A stretch of DNA of 64,000 nucleotides from Arthrobacter_B citreus (GCF_042429235.1 NZ_JBHMBA010000001.1), one strand, 5' to 3'. Counted from the stretch's first letter, positions 25,940-34,389 are shown. Numbers and translations are program-made. Notes: generated by a model not told the origin, from the sequence alone.

Positions 25940-27292
25940 TCACCGCGGGTCCGTCCGCTGCTCCGCGCCGGCGGAGGAACGGCTCAGCACATCGATGCGG
26001 AAATCAGCCTCCCGGTGTTCGGCCAGGACCCGCAGGCCCTCCCGGGCCCGGAAAGCCTCGTGGACCTGGTCCCCGGTAAGCTCCCAGCCCTCGTTGGGGT
26101 GGCGCCAATGGCACAGCAGGATCACGCCATCGTCCGTCAGTGAAGATTCGGTGCGGGCGGCCAGTTCCTGAAGGTCGCCCACTTGGAGGAAGTAGCCAAT
26201 TTCGGAAACCACCACCAAGTCGAACCTGCCCTCCGGCCAGTCCTGCGGCACAGCCCCCTGCGCCAGCGTTACATGCGGTGCCGCGCCCAGCCGCCGCCGG
26301 GCCAGGTCAAGCGCGCGTTCGCTGATGTCCGTCGCCGTCACTGCGTCAGCCCGGGCGGCCAGCTCCCGGGTCAGGACGCCAATGGAGCATCCGGGTTCAA
26401 ACACCGAGCCGAAATGCGCCCGCGGCAGCATTGCCATGCTCAGGGCACGTTTGCGGTGTTCGTAGAAACTGGTCTCGAATTCCCAGGGGTCCGCCGAACG
26501 CAGATAGAGGTCTTCGAAGACTTCCCGCGGCGGGCGCGGCCGGGTCAGCACAAAGGACTCAAAGGTGCGTTCGAAGTGGGCCAGGACCTCCTGGCTGAGC
26601 AGGGCCTCATCCCCGGGGGCTGCTGACAGGGGCTGCACCTGGCTGACGTGCGTTGCCATGGCCCTGGTCTTCGCAGCGGCAGCGGCGCTTCCCAGCGGCA
26701 GCACCACCAGATCGTCCGGGAGATCCGCCGGTGTCCCCCAGTGCCACAGCCAGATGGGGTATTCCAAAAGCGGAAGCCCGAGCGTCCTGGCCAGCGCCGA
26801 AGCGGCCAGCCCGGCCGTGTCGTGATCGGTGTGGCCGTCGGTCCGCCAGGGGGCGGCCAGAACGGTGTTTCCTGCCTCCGGCCCCACAATGGCAGCGATG
26901 GCGGCGTCGAGTTCGTTCCGGGACGCGGCAAGTCCGCCGTCGGGCAGGCCCAGGACGTGCACAGCGGCATCGGGGGCCAGCTGCGCCACGGCACTGATCA
27001 GCTCCACCCTTCGGATACGGGCCAGTTCGCCACGGGTATGGGTGGGGGATTCCGGGTGCGATGCCTCCCCCACGGAGGCAACGACGACGTCGACGGAGAC
27101 ACCGAGGGCGGCCGCGGAGGCGATCAATCCGCCGGCACCGAGGGTTTCGTCGTCGGGATGGGCGGCCAGGACCACCAGACGTCCCGAGCCGTCCGGGAAG
27201 AGTTCTGCCAGGTCCAGCACGGTGCGGCCGGCCAGAGAATCGATCCATTCCGTTTCAGGCATGGATTCATCCAGGTGGCTGAAACTCACCAC
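25940..27292 (-). CDS. Bifunctional PIG-L deacetylase / SAM-dependent methyltransferase
   Basis: A 450-residue fusion. Residues about 35-235 form a PIG-L/LmbE zinc deacetylase (LVVLAAHPDDETLGAGG; HTDHDTAG), the family that removes acetyl groups from N-acetylglucosamine-type sugars, as in mycothiol synthesis. Residues about 260-440 form a class I methyltransferase of NodS-like type: FEPGCSIGVLTRELA is motif I and VTATDISERALDLARRRL follows. Its start overlaps the acyl-CoA dehydrogenase-like gene by 7 nt. The mycothiol deacetylase MshB lacks such a methyltransferase, so this is a different pathway. Either the first ATG or MPETEW (residue 10) may be the true start. Confidence 0.88.
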   Translation of the reverse strand: MVSFSHLDESMPETEWIDSLAGRTVLDLAELFPDGSGRLVVLAAHPDDETLGAGGLIASAAALGVSVDVVVASVGEASHPESPTHTRGELARIRRVELISAVAQLAPDAAVHVLGLPDGGLAASRNELDAAIAAIVGPEAGNTVLAAPWRTDGHTDHDTAGLAASALARTLGLPLLEYPIWLWHWGTPADLPDDLVVLPLGSAAAAAKTRAMATHVSQVQPLSAAPGDEALLSQEVLAHFERTFESFVLTRPRPPREVFEDLYLRSADPWEFETSFYEHRKRALSMAMLPRAHFGSVFEPGCSIGVLTRELAARADAVTATDISERALDLARRRLGAAPHVTLAQGAVPQDWPEGRFDLVVVSEIGYFLQVGDLQELAARTESSLTDDGVILLCHWRHPNEGWELTGDQVHEAFRAREGLRVLAEHREADFRIDVLSRSSAGAEQRTDPR

Positions 27293-28410
27293 GGAACATC
27301 TTCTCCCTGCAGCAGTGCCGAACCGAGAGCGGCATCATCACGCTCGGCATGGTGCTGGCGCAGGTAGATCCGCAAGTCCGCGGTAAGGCGGGCGTAATCC
27401 TCCTCCAAGGCCAGCGGGCCCGGGCCGAGTCCGTGGTCGGCCAGGGTCAGGACCTCTTCGGCGGCGTCGGCCACTATGCTGCGCACCCGCCGCGCGAGCA
27501 GGGCGCCTTGCCGGCCTCCGGCCCTGCCCGCATCCACCTCATGGGCTGCCCAGTCCAGTGCGGCCCGCGCGGCCTGAAGCCTGGTATCGGCCTTGCCCAG
27601 CAACAGGTGGGCGATCTGGTCCGGCTCCCGATCCCGGGCAGCGGCGAACATCCTGCGGGCAACACCCACGGCCCCTCCGTACCAGCACGCCGCGACGCCG
27701 ATGCCGCCCCAGGCAAAACCCGGCCGCTGAAGGTACCAGTTGTCGGCTCCGACCGGCCGTGCGGCTGCCCGCTGGAAATCCACCGGCCCGCTGTCCACAT
27801 CGGCCAGTCCGCGGCTGATCCAGGTTCCGGCCACCGGCGTCACTCCGGGTTGGCGAAGATCGACGGCAAAGGCCCGGCGGAGGCCCGGTCCGGTGTGCGC
27901 GGTGACGACGGCGTGGTCGAGGCTCCCGGCAAGGGAGCACCACGGCTTGCGTCCGGACAATTCCCAGCCGCCGGCCGTCCGGGTGGCCGTCAGTGCGGTT
28001 CCCGGCCCCTCGGCTGCGAACACTCCCCAGGTTCCGGTTTCGGGGGTGTCTCCGGCCTGCTCCAGAATCGCCAAGGCGTCCAGGTGCGGCTCCACGGTGC
28101 GTGCCGCCGTCAGATCAGCGGCAGCCAGGACGGCGAGAATGGACCACAGCGCCTTGGTGCTTCCCCGTCCGGGAAAGGGCGCGGCAGCCGCAACGTTGTC
28201 TGCCATGTCCAGTGCCGCCGCGGCCGAGCCCCGCACGGCCGCGGCCTGCCGGGAAAGCTCCGCCAGTTCCGGCGACTCCTGCGCTCCGAAGCCCGCATTT
28301 TGAATGACCAGGGTGTCCACTGCGTCCTTAATCCAAGGATCGGTCAACAACCTGTCCAAGGCGCTTTTGTAGAGAACTTTGTCCCCAGTTTGCCAGCTTT
28401 TAGGAACCAT
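27286..28410 (-). CDS. Acyl-CoA dehydrogenase-like protein
   Basis: A 374-residue flavoprotein-like member of the acyl-CoA dehydrogenase superfamily, starting at ATG 28410 just after GGAGGAA. It has the middle-domain pattern WGVFAAEGPGTALTATRTAGGWELSGRKPWCSLAGS and a helical C-terminal domain (AARAALDWAAHEVDAGR; ALEEDYARLTADLRIYLRQHHAERD). I cannot place the catalytic Glu with confidence, and it is shorter and more divergent than fatty-acid oxidation enzymes. It probably acts on an unusual acyl or N-hydroxyl substrate. First gene of the operon with the deacetylase-methyltransferase and glycosyltransferase genes. Confidence 0.82.
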   Translation of the reverse strand: MVPKSWQTGDKVLYKSALDRLLTDPWIKDAVDTLVIQNAGFGAQESPELAELSRQAAAVRGSAAAALDMADNVAAAAPFPGRGSTKALWSILAVLAAADLTAARTVEPHLDALAILEQAGDTPETGTWGVFAAEGPGTALTATRTAGGWELSGRKPWCSLAGSLDHAVVTAHTGPGLRRAFAVDLRQPGVTPVAGTWISRGLADVDSGPVDFQRAAARPVGADNWYLQRPGFAWGGIGVAACWYGGAVGVARRMFAAARDREPDQIAHLLLGKADTRLQAARAALDWAAHEVDAGRAGGRQGALLARRVRSIVADAAEEVLTLADHGLGPGPLALEEDYARLTADLRIYLRQHHAERDDAALGSALLQGEDVPW

Positions 28411-28470
28411 TTCCTCCGCGGCGCCCCTGCCTGCCTGCCGGCCCTGCGGAGACGCAGTGACTGCGCGCAC

Positions 28471-28502
28471 GGAAAAGGACCGGGAAACCCCCGGTCCTTT
28501 CC
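28471..28502 (-). terminator. Hairpin terminator after the DUF4383 gene
   Basis: GGAAAAGGACCGGG (28471-28484) pairs with CCCGGTCCTTTCC (28490-28502) around a short loop. It lies between the DUF4383 stop and the start of the dehydrogenase-like gene, separating the two transcription units. Confidence 0.65.
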
Positions 28503-28549
28503 GTGGCGCTGAGTTTTTGAGGTTTGCCTGTGAACGGCGGGTGCCGGTC

Positions 28550-29014
28550 CTAGGCCGGGGACGTCCGCTGTGCCCGTTCCGGGCGGCTGCCAAACAACAG
28601 CCCCAAGCCCACCATGACGACACCCAGAATCAGGTGCAGCCAGTTGTCCGCGTTATTGACCGGAACAAAATTCCCGGCCGAATGATGCGGAACGACCAAT
28701 CCGTAGATCCACAGCAGAAGGTAGACAATTCCGCCGCCGATGAGGAAGATCCGGGCGGTGTTGTGGGCCCTGGCCAGTATCAGCCCGAGAAAGCCGAACA
28801 GCAGGTGCACGATGTTATGCAGGATGGACACCTGGAAAACCCCGAGCAGGACGGCCTCCGAGGTGTTTCCGGCGAAATACAAAGTTTCATAGTTCTGGGT
28901 TATTCCCGGCACGAAACCCAAGACACCGATCACGATGAAGATCAGGCCAAAATACCAAGACGCCCGTTGGGCATTGGTGCGGCGGAGTGTTCTGCCGCCG
29001 GTGGGATAAGACAT
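28550..29014 (-). CDS. DUF4383 family four-helix membrane protein
   Basis: A 154-residue protein starting at ATG 29014, with AAAAGGAG upstream. Four transmembrane helices are visible, starting with SWYFGLIFIVIGVLGFV and ending with WLHLILGVVMVGLGLLFG. The pattern LHNIVHLLFGFLGL and DNWLHLILG marks the DUF4383 family, common in actinobacteria and of unknown function. It is divergent from the SDR/FAD-Rieske operon across a 174-bp spacer, so both may share stress-responsive control. That link is inference. Confidence 0.88.
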   Translation of the reverse strand: MSYPTGGRTLRRTNAQRASWYFGLIFIVIGVLGFVPGITQNYETLYFAGNTSEAVLLGVFQVSILHNIVHLLFGFLGLILARAHNTARIFLIGGGIVYLLLWIYGLVVPHHSAGNFVPVNNADNWLHLILGVVMVGLGLLFGSRPERAQRTSPA

Positions 29015-29188
29015 AGCGAACTCCTTTTGCTTTGCCGAACTCCTTGCCTTGCCGGTTGTGCCCCGGCCGCGGCTGATACTCAAGACGCCTGGGACATATT
29101 CCCCAAAACGAATGGTTCTTCAACTGTTGCACAATCCCCCGAAGATGGGAAGCATACTTAGCATCACCAATTTGAAGGGAATGAAGTC

Positions 29189-29986
29189 ATGGTTTTCGCC
29201 CCCAGCACCGCGATCGTCACCGGCTCGGACTCCGGGATAGGACGCGCCACGGCAGTGGCTCTGGCAGCCGCCGGCATGGATGTCGGCATTACCTGGAACT
29301 CCGATGAGGAGGGTGCTAAGGAAACGGCCGAAGAGGTCCGCTCCCTCGGCCGGAAAGCCTTCACCGCACAGCTGGACACCACCGATCTGCCCGGCTGCGG
29401 CGCCGTCATAGATGATCTCGTCCGGCAGCTCGGTTCCCTGGACGTGTTCGTCAACAACGCCGGCACCGGTGACGGAAAGAAGTTCCTGGAGCTGGACTTC
29501 GAAACGTGGAAGCAGACCATGGACACCAACCTCAACGGTGCTTTCGTTTGCCTGCAGCACGCGGCCCGGACGATGGTCGACGCCGGTTCCGAAGGGCGGC
29601 TGATCGCCGTGACCAGCGTCCACGAAACGCAGCCCCGGGTGGGTTCGTCCGCCTATACGGCGTCCAAACACGGATTGGGCGGGCTGATGAAGGTGATGGC
29701 CCTCGAACTCGGACAGCACGGAATTACGGTCAATGCGGTGGCGCCCGGTGAAATCGCCACCCCCATGACGGACCAGCACAACGAGGATCCGCATGGAGCA
29801 GACCGGCCGGGCATTCCCCTGGGCCGGCCCGGCGACGCCCGCGAGATTGCCGCCGTCGTGGCCTTCCTCGCCTCCCCGGCCTCCAGCTACGTTACCGGGG
29901 CATCCTGGCCCGTGGACGGCGGGATGCTGCAGATGGGGCCACAGGGCGGCTCGCACATCACGTCAACCGACTGGCTGGAGGCCTAG
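29189..29986 (+). CDS. Short-chain dehydrogenase/reductase
   Basis: A 265-residue classical SDR. The cofactor motif is TGSDSGIGRAT (about 11-21), followed by the NNAG motif, then the catalytic Ser in VTSVHE and Tyr/Lys in YTASKHG. VAPGEIATPM and the C-terminal VDGGMLQMGPQGG are typical of NAD(P)-dependent oxidoreductases of the glucose dehydrogenase type. Substrate unknown. The next gene begins two bases after its stop, so it is co-translated with the FAD/Rieske protein. Confidence 0.92.
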   Translation: MVFAPSTAIVTGSDSGIGRATAVALAAAGMDVGITWNSDEEGAKETAEEVRSLGRKAFTAQLDTTDLPGCGAVIDDLVRQLGSLDVFVNNAGTGDGKKFLELDFETWKQTMDTNLNGAFVCLQHAARTMVDAGSEGRLIAVTSVHETQPRVGSSAYTASKHGLGGLMKVMALELGQHGITVNAVAPGEIATPMTDQHNEDPHGADRPGIPLGRPGDAREIAAVVAFLASPASSYVTGASWPVDGGMLQMGPQGGSHITSTDWLEA

Positions 29987-29988
29987 CC

Positions 29989-31473
29989 GTGGAGTCACTG
30001 TGGCTGGCCAGCGCGCCGCCCATTCCCGTCGATGGCTTCACTCCGGGAACGTCCTACGACACAGTGGTGGTCGGTGCCGGACTGACCGGGCTCACCACCG
30101 CCCTGCTGCTGGCCCGGCGGGGCCAAAAAGTGGCTGTGCTTGAAGCCCGCCGGGCCGGTGCCGTCACCACCGGAAACACCACGGCAAAGGTCTCCCTGCT
30201 TCAGGGCCTGCAGCTGTCCAGCATCTCTTCCCATCAGGGTGCCGACGGCGTCCGGAGCTATGTCGAAGCGAACCGGGCCGGCCAGGACTGGCTGCTGGAA
30301 TTCTGCCGGGAGCACGGGGTGGACCACGAAGTCCGCACCGCTTACACCTATGCAAACAGTGATAACGGCCGGCAAAGCCTGGAAAAGGAGCTCTCCGCGG
30401 CCACCACGGCGGGCCTTCCGGTCCGGATGACCCGGGACACCGAACTGCCCTTTGAGATTTCCGGCGCCCTCGAGCTTGCCGGGCAGGCGCAGATTCATCC
30501 GCTGCAGGTCCTGGCATCGCTCGCCGGCGAATTCCGTGCCGGCGGCGGCACTTTGGTCCATGGGGTCCGGGTGACCGGGGCGGGCACCGCGGACGGCGGC
30601 GGGGTCCGCGTGATCACCTCATCCGGCTCGGTGACCGCCGCTCAGATGGTCCTGGCCACCGGCATTCCGGTGTTGGACCGGGGCGGTTACTTCGCCCGGC
30701 TCCTGCCCCTGCGGTCCTACGCATCGGCGCATCCGGTCCGGGGAGAGGTGCCGCAGGGAATGTACCTGTCCATTGATGCCCCGTCCCGGTCGCTGCGCAC
30801 TGCCCGGGTGGACGGCATCGACTATCTCATTTCCGGAGGCAACGGCCACGCCGTCGGACGCCATCCGCATCCCCAGGCACTGGTGGATGATCTGGCGGAG
30901 TGGACGGTCCGGAATTTTGCGGTGTCACCGCAGGCCTACGCATGGTCTGCGCAGGACTATGAGCCGGCAGCCGGACTTCCCTACGTGGGACAGGTGCCGT
31001 TCGGAAACGGGAACATCTTTGCCGCCACCGGGTTTAACAAGTGGGGCATGACCAATGCCGTTGCCGCTGCCATGGCCATAAGCGAAGCGATGGCACCGGA
31101 AGCCGAAGGCGGCCGGACGGGGAATTGGTACCAGCCGAAGCTGTCCCCGCGGGACGTGCTTTCCTCCGTCCGGGACAACGCCGAGGTGGGCTTGGAGATG
31201 CTGGCCGGATGGGCGTCATCCATGGCGGACACCAATGAGTCCGCGCCTCCGGAGGGTCAGGGGAAGGTGGTGCGCCGCAATCTGAAGCCGGTGGGCGTGT
31301 GCACCGTGGAGGGGAGCGTCTCCCGTGTGTCGGCCATCTGCCCGCACCTGGGCGGAGTGCTCTCCTGGAATGATGCCGAAGCATCCTGGGACTGCCCGCT
31401 GCACGGCTCCCGCTTCGCCGCCGACGGAGCCCTGCTGGAGGGCCCCGCCGTCCGCGGGCTGGACCGGGCCTGA
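29989..31473 (+). CDS. FAD-dependent oxidoreductase with C-terminal Rieske domain
   Basis: A 494-residue two-domain redox protein starting at GTG 29989. Residues about 20-380 are a DAO-type (glycine oxidase-like) flavoenzyme with the FAD motif VVVGAGLTGLTTALLLARRG. Residues about 415-490 are a Rieske [2Fe-2S] domain with ligands in CPHLGG and CPLHGSRF. This architecture recurs in Bacillus and actinobacteria next to stress genes, but substrate and partner are not established. The Rieske centre probably passes electrons to or from the flavin. It is co-transcribed with the preceding SDR gene. Confidence 0.92.
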   Translation: MESLWLASAPPIPVDGFTPGTSYDTVVVGAGLTGLTTALLLARRGQKVAVLEARRAGAVTTGNTTAKVSLLQGLQLSSISSHQGADGVRSYVEANRAGQDWLLEFCREHGVDHEVRTAYTYANSDNGRQSLEKELSAATTAGLPVRMTRDTELPFEISGALELAGQAQIHPLQVLASLAGEFRAGGGTLVHGVRVTGAGTADGGGVRVITSSGSVTAAQMVLATGIPVLDRGGYFARLLPLRSYASAHPVRGEVPQGMYLSIDAPSRSLRTARVDGIDYLISGGNGHAVGRHPHPQALVDDLAEWTVRNFAVSPQAYAWSAQDYEPAAGLPYVGQVPFGNGNIFAATGFNKWGMTNAVAAAMAISEAMAPEAEGGRTGNWYQPKLSPRDVLSSVRDNAEVGLEMLAGWASSMADTNESAPPEGQGKVVRRNLKPVGVCTVEGSVSRVSAICPHLGGVLSWNDAEASWDCPLHGSRFAADGALLEGPAVRGLDRA

Positions 31474-31483
31474 GAATCAGTTC

Positions 31484-31527
31484 CAAGCCCTGCGGCGCGC
31501 CTCACGTTTGGGGCGCCGCAGGGCTTG
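31484..31527. terminator. Bidirectional hairpin terminator
   Basis: CAAGCCCTGCGGCGC (31484-31498) is the reverse complement of GCGCCGCAGGGCTTG (31513-31527). The 15-bp stem sits in the gap between two convergent genes, where it can end both transcripts. Confidence 0.75.
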
Positions 31528-31553
31528 ACTGAATATGGCAGGCGCCCTGCCGG

Positions 31554-32129
31554 TCAGACTCCGGCGCGGGGACCGCCGGATTCGGGGTCATCCATGGCGG
31601 GATCGGATTCCGGCGCCGCTGCCAGGTTCGACGTGGACGTCGCAGCTGCCGCCGCCGGGGCGCTGTCGGCCGTTGGCGGAGCATCAACATTTCCGCGCCA
31701 TGCGCCCGTCGCGGAACCCTTGCTCTCGATGAATTCCTTGAAGCGCTTGAGGTCGGACTTGACCTGCCGGTCGTCCGCTCCGACCACGTGCCCGACCTTC
31801 TCCAGGAAGGTTTCCGGATCCCAGTCCAGCTGGACCGTTACCCGGGTTTCTGAATCCCCGAGCCGGTGGAACGTCACCACGCCGGCATGCGACGTGCCGT
31901 CGGTGCTCTTCCAGGCAACCCGCTCATCCGGGTGCTGTTCGGTGATCTCCGTGTCGAAAACCCGTTCCACACCACCGATTTTGGTGACCCAGTGACTGGC
32001 AGTTTCGGAAGTCTGGGTGATGGATTCAACGCCGCCCATAAACTGGGGAAATGATTCAAACTGCGTCCACTGGTTGTAGGCCGTGGATACGGGAACAGCA
32101 ACATCAATTGATTCTTCTACGGTGGTCAT
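31554..32129 (-). CDS. SRPBCC-family (polyketide cyclase/Coq10-like) protein
   Basis: A 191-residue protein starting at ATG 32129 (MTTVEESIDV). Residues 1-145 are a START-like ligand-binding fold: VAVPVSTAYNQWTQFESFPQFM is the typical entry of the SRPBCC/cyclase family, and LDWDPETFLEKVGHVVG is typical of the end. The C-terminal 45 residues are a disordered Ala/Ser/Pro/Asp tail. No enzyme activity is implied. The gene is divergent from dps, with which it shares a 180-bp control region. Confidence 0.82.
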   Translation of the reverse strand: MTTVEESIDVAVPVSTAYNQWTQFESFPQFMGGVESITQTSETASHWVTKIGGVERVFDTEITEQHPDERVAWKSTDGTSHAGVVTFHRLGDSETRVTVQLDWDPETFLEKVGHVVGADDRQVKSDLKRFKEFIESKGSATGAWRGNVDAPPTADSAPAAAAATSTSNLAAAPESDPAMDDPESGGPRAGV

Positions 32130-32205
32130 GAAAGTCCCTACGGTAGTCGGATCGTGCGTCATTTCGGTGTTCACGCTACCCAACGGACCTGCGGACTTCA
32201 ACCAG

Positions 32206-32221
32206 AAGGTAAGCTTACTTA
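32206..32221. promoter_or_regulatory. Palindromic putative metalloregulator site between SRPBCC gene and dps
   Basis: AAGGTAAGCTTACTTA contains a perfect 10-bp palindrome (GTAAGCTTAC) and is followed by TTAGG. It resembles the AGGTNAG/CTNACCT half-sites of DtxR/IdeR-type iron regulators but lacks the central base and matches the second half poorly. Iron control of dps would make biological sense. Low confidence. Confidence 0.3.
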
Positions 32222-32309
32222 GGTTGACGGCTGCTTCCCCTCCCTGAGGGACAGTTCAAAACTGCGCAGACGTCTCTCGTCAACATATTTCGTCAACATT
32301 GGAGGAAAC

Positions 32310-32807
32310 GTGAAGGCATCCAAGGAACTGACAACTAATCTGCAGGCCGTGCTCGTGGACCTCATCGAACTGCATTTGCAGGGCAAGCAGGCGCACTGGA
32401 ACGTTGTGGGCAAGAATTTCCGCGACCTTCACCTGCAGCTCGATGAAATCATCGAGGACGCCCGCCTCTTCGCCGATGAACTGGCCGAGCGCATGCGTGC
32501 CCTGGAGGCCATCCCGGACGGCCGCAGCGTGGCCGTCGCCGAGGGAACATCGCTGCCTCCCTTCCCTGCAGGCCTGGTTGACACCAAGGACACCGTGACG
32601 CTCACCGTCGGCATGCTGAACGCCGCCGTGGGGACCATGCGGAAGGTTCACGACCAAGTGGATGAGGAAGATCCCACCACCGCCGACATCCTGCACGGCT
32701 TCATCAGCAAGCTGGAGCAGTACGCGTGGATGGTCAACGCCGAAAATGTGCTGCCCACCGCCACGGTGGTCACCCCCGACAACGCTAATTCCCAGGCAAC
32801 CCTGTAA
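32310..32807 (+). CDS. dps: Dps-family ferritin-like DNA-protection protein
   Basis: A 165-residue Dps protein starting at GTG 32310, nine bases after the start of GGAGGAA. Ferroxidase-site residues are visible in LQGKQAHWNVVG (His) and LHLQLDEIIEDARLFADELAER (Asp, Glu). Length and helical content fit the 12-subunit cage that oxidises iron with peroxide and binds DNA. No long lysine-rich tail is present. Upstream, CGTCAACAT occurs twice 13 bp apart near 32278-32299. It lies in a cluster of redox and stress genes. Confidence 0.93.
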   Translation: MKASKELTTNLQAVLVDLIELHLQGKQAHWNVVGKNFRDLHLQLDEIIEDARLFADELAERMRALEAIPDGRSVAVAEGTSLPPFPAGLVDTKDTVTLTVGMLNAAVGTMRKVHDQVDEEDPTTADILHGFISKLEQYAWMVNAENVLPTATVVTPDNANSQATL

Positions 32808-32823
32808 GTTTGCGGCGCCTTAT

Positions 32824-32858
32824 GCGGCCGGCCTGCCCCTCGGGACCGGCCGGCCGCG
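32824..32858 (+). terminator. GC-rich hairpin after dps
   Basis: GCGGCCGGCC (32824-32833) can pair with the GGCCGGCCGC near 32848-32857, forming a stem of about 10 bp. It lies between the convergent dps and GntR-type regulator genes. There is no U-run. Confidence 0.5.
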
Positions 32859-32928
32859 GCTGTTAAGCCCCATGTGGGCCCGCCATCAAGCCCTCAAGCC
32901 GTCCGGATTTGCCGAGGGCCCCGGCTGC

Positions 32929-33636
32929 CTAGGCCACCGCGGCCCGGACTTCCTCCAGCAGGGCTGCCATTTGCAGCATCGCCTCGTCGCCGTCGCCGCC
33001 GGCCACGGCCTTGGCCACCAACTCATGCCCCCGCAGCGCCACTTCCCGGGGATGGTCCGGCATGAGTCCGTGAACCGTACGGCCGGTCAGCACTTCGGCC
33101 ACCACGGAATCCAGAGAAGCGAACATTTCATTGCCGCTGGTGCGCAGCAGGAGGGTGTGGAAGGCGATGTCCGCGGCCAGGAAATCATCCAGCCGCCCCT
33201 CCTCGCCCAGCAGGCGCAACCGGGCGGCCAACTCCACGAGCGTGTTCCGGTCTTCCCCGCCGGCGTGCCGTGCCGCCCCGCAGGCGGCGATCGGCTCCAC
33301 GGCCACCCGCAGTTCAGTCAGGGTCCGGTACTGCTCGTCGCGTCCCGGACCGTTGAGGCGCCAGCGGATGATGCGGGCGTCGAACCAGTTCCAGTGCCGT
33401 GGTTCCTGCACCACAATGCCGATCCGCCGCTTGGAATACACCAGGTTCATCGATTCCAGGATCCGCATGCAGTCCCGGACCACCGTTCGGGACACGCCGA
33501 ATTCCTCCTGCAGCCCCTCCAGGGTCAGCCGGCTTCCGGGTTGGAGGACACCGGAGATGATGTCGGCCCCTATGGCATCGATAATGGCCCCGTTCATAAC
33601 GGTTGCCGCCGGCCGCGGCGAAACGCTCCGCTCCAC
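32929..33636 (-). CDS. gntR: GntR/FadR-family regulator of gluconate genes
   Basis: A 235-residue regulator. The winged helix is at about 15-80 (IISGVLQPGSRLTLEGLQEEFGVSRTVVRDCMRILES) and an all-helical FCD ligand domain occupies about 95-230, with likely metal/ligand histidines in ADIAFHTLLL and HELVAKAV. I chose GTG 33636, which has AGGGG six bases upstream; the frame stays open to GTG 33711, but that start would lie inside the operator palindrome. It is divergent from gntK and gntP, so it probably represses gluconate use and its own gene until gluconate or its phosphate is present. Confidence 0.87.
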   Translation of the reverse strand: MERSVSPRPAATVMNGAIIDAIGADIISGVLQPGSRLTLEGLQEEFGVSRTVVRDCMRILESMNLVYSKRRIGIVVQEPRHWNWFDARIIRWRLNGPGRDEQYRTLTELRVAVEPIAACGAARHAGGEDRNTLVELAARLRLLGEEGRLDDFLAADIAFHTLLLRTSGNEMFASLDSVVAEVLTGRTVHGLMPDHPREVALRGHELVAKAVAGGDGDEAMLQMAALLEEVRAAVA

Positions 33637-33706
33637 CCTGTTCCCCTGACTGCTGTTTGCGGCAAAATCCACCACATCCAAGCCTAGCGTGGCATTGGTG
33701 TTATCA

Positions 33707-33723
33707 ATCACCTATATGGTGAT
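33707..33723. promoter_or_regulatory. Putative GntR operator
   Basis: ATCACC-TATAT-GGTGAT is a 17-bp inverted repeat with perfect 6-bp arms in the intergenic region between gntR and gntK. FadR-subfamily regulators bind short palindromes of this kind in divergent promoters. It is 72 bp upstream of the gntK ATG. Confidence 0.6.
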
Positions 33724-33794
33724 ACCTTTGTGCTCAGATTACTTCGGAGGGGGTGCGCCCGCTTCGGCGACAACGGCGTCCAAGGAGAGAGAAA

Positions 33795-34313
33795 ATGAGC
33801 CCCACCCCCCAGCACCTGGTCATTATGGGTGTTTCCGGTTCCGGTAAGACCACCATCTCCACCCTGCTCTCCGAGCACCTGGGCTGGATCGCCGCGGAAG
33901 CCGATGAGTTCCACCCCCCAGCCAACATCGCCAAGATGTCCTCCGGCACCCCGCTGACCGACGAAGACCGCTGGCCCTGGCTGGACTCCATCCGGAACTG
34001 GATGGACACCCAGGCCGGGAACGGACGCTCCACCATCGTCACCTGCTCCGCGCTCAAGCGCGCCTACCGGGATGTATTGGCCACCGCGTCGGGCGAAGTG
34101 CACTTCGTACACCTCAACGGAGACACCGAGGTGCTGCGTGAACGGATGAAAACCCGCAGCGGCCATTTCATGCCCGCATCCCTGCTGCCGTCGCAGTTGA
34201 GCACCCTCGAGCCGCTGGCCGCGGACGAGCCGGGTCTCGTCGTCGACATCCTTAAACCCCCCGCGGAAATCGCCTCGGACATCCTGACCCGCTTGAACCT
34301 CCCCACCAACTAG
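33795..34313 (+). CDS. gntK: Gluconokinase
   Basis: A 172-residue P-loop kinase phosphorylating gluconate to 6-phosphogluconate for the pentose phosphate pathway. Walker A is GVSGSGKTT (about 13-21). Family motifs ADEFHPPANIAKMSSGTPLTDEDRWPWL and VTCSALKRAYRD are intact, as is the lid motif SGHFMPASLLPSQLSTLE. The start ATG 33795 has AAGGAGAG eight bases upstream. It is followed 76 bp later by the gluconate permease gene and controlled by the divergent GntR. Confidence 0.96.
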   Translation: MSPTPQHLVIMGVSGSGKTTISTLLSEHLGWIAAEADEFHPPANIAKMSSGTPLTDEDRWPWLDSIRNWMDTQAGNGRSTIVTCSALKRAYRDVLATASGEVHFVHLNGDTEVLRERMKTRSGHFMPASLLPSQLSTLEPLAADEPGLVVDILKPPAEIASDILTRLNLPTN

Positions 34314-34389
34314 CAAACCCGGGCTCCGCCGCCCTTTCCGGTGAAGCCATGTCCCCAGCAACAGTTTGAATGAGCAACGGAGCTAATCC

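Noticed and set aside
33637..33711. GTG 33711 as the gntR start
   Set aside because: It sits in the operator palindrome and lacks a ribosome site; GTG 33636 has AGGGG six bases upstream.
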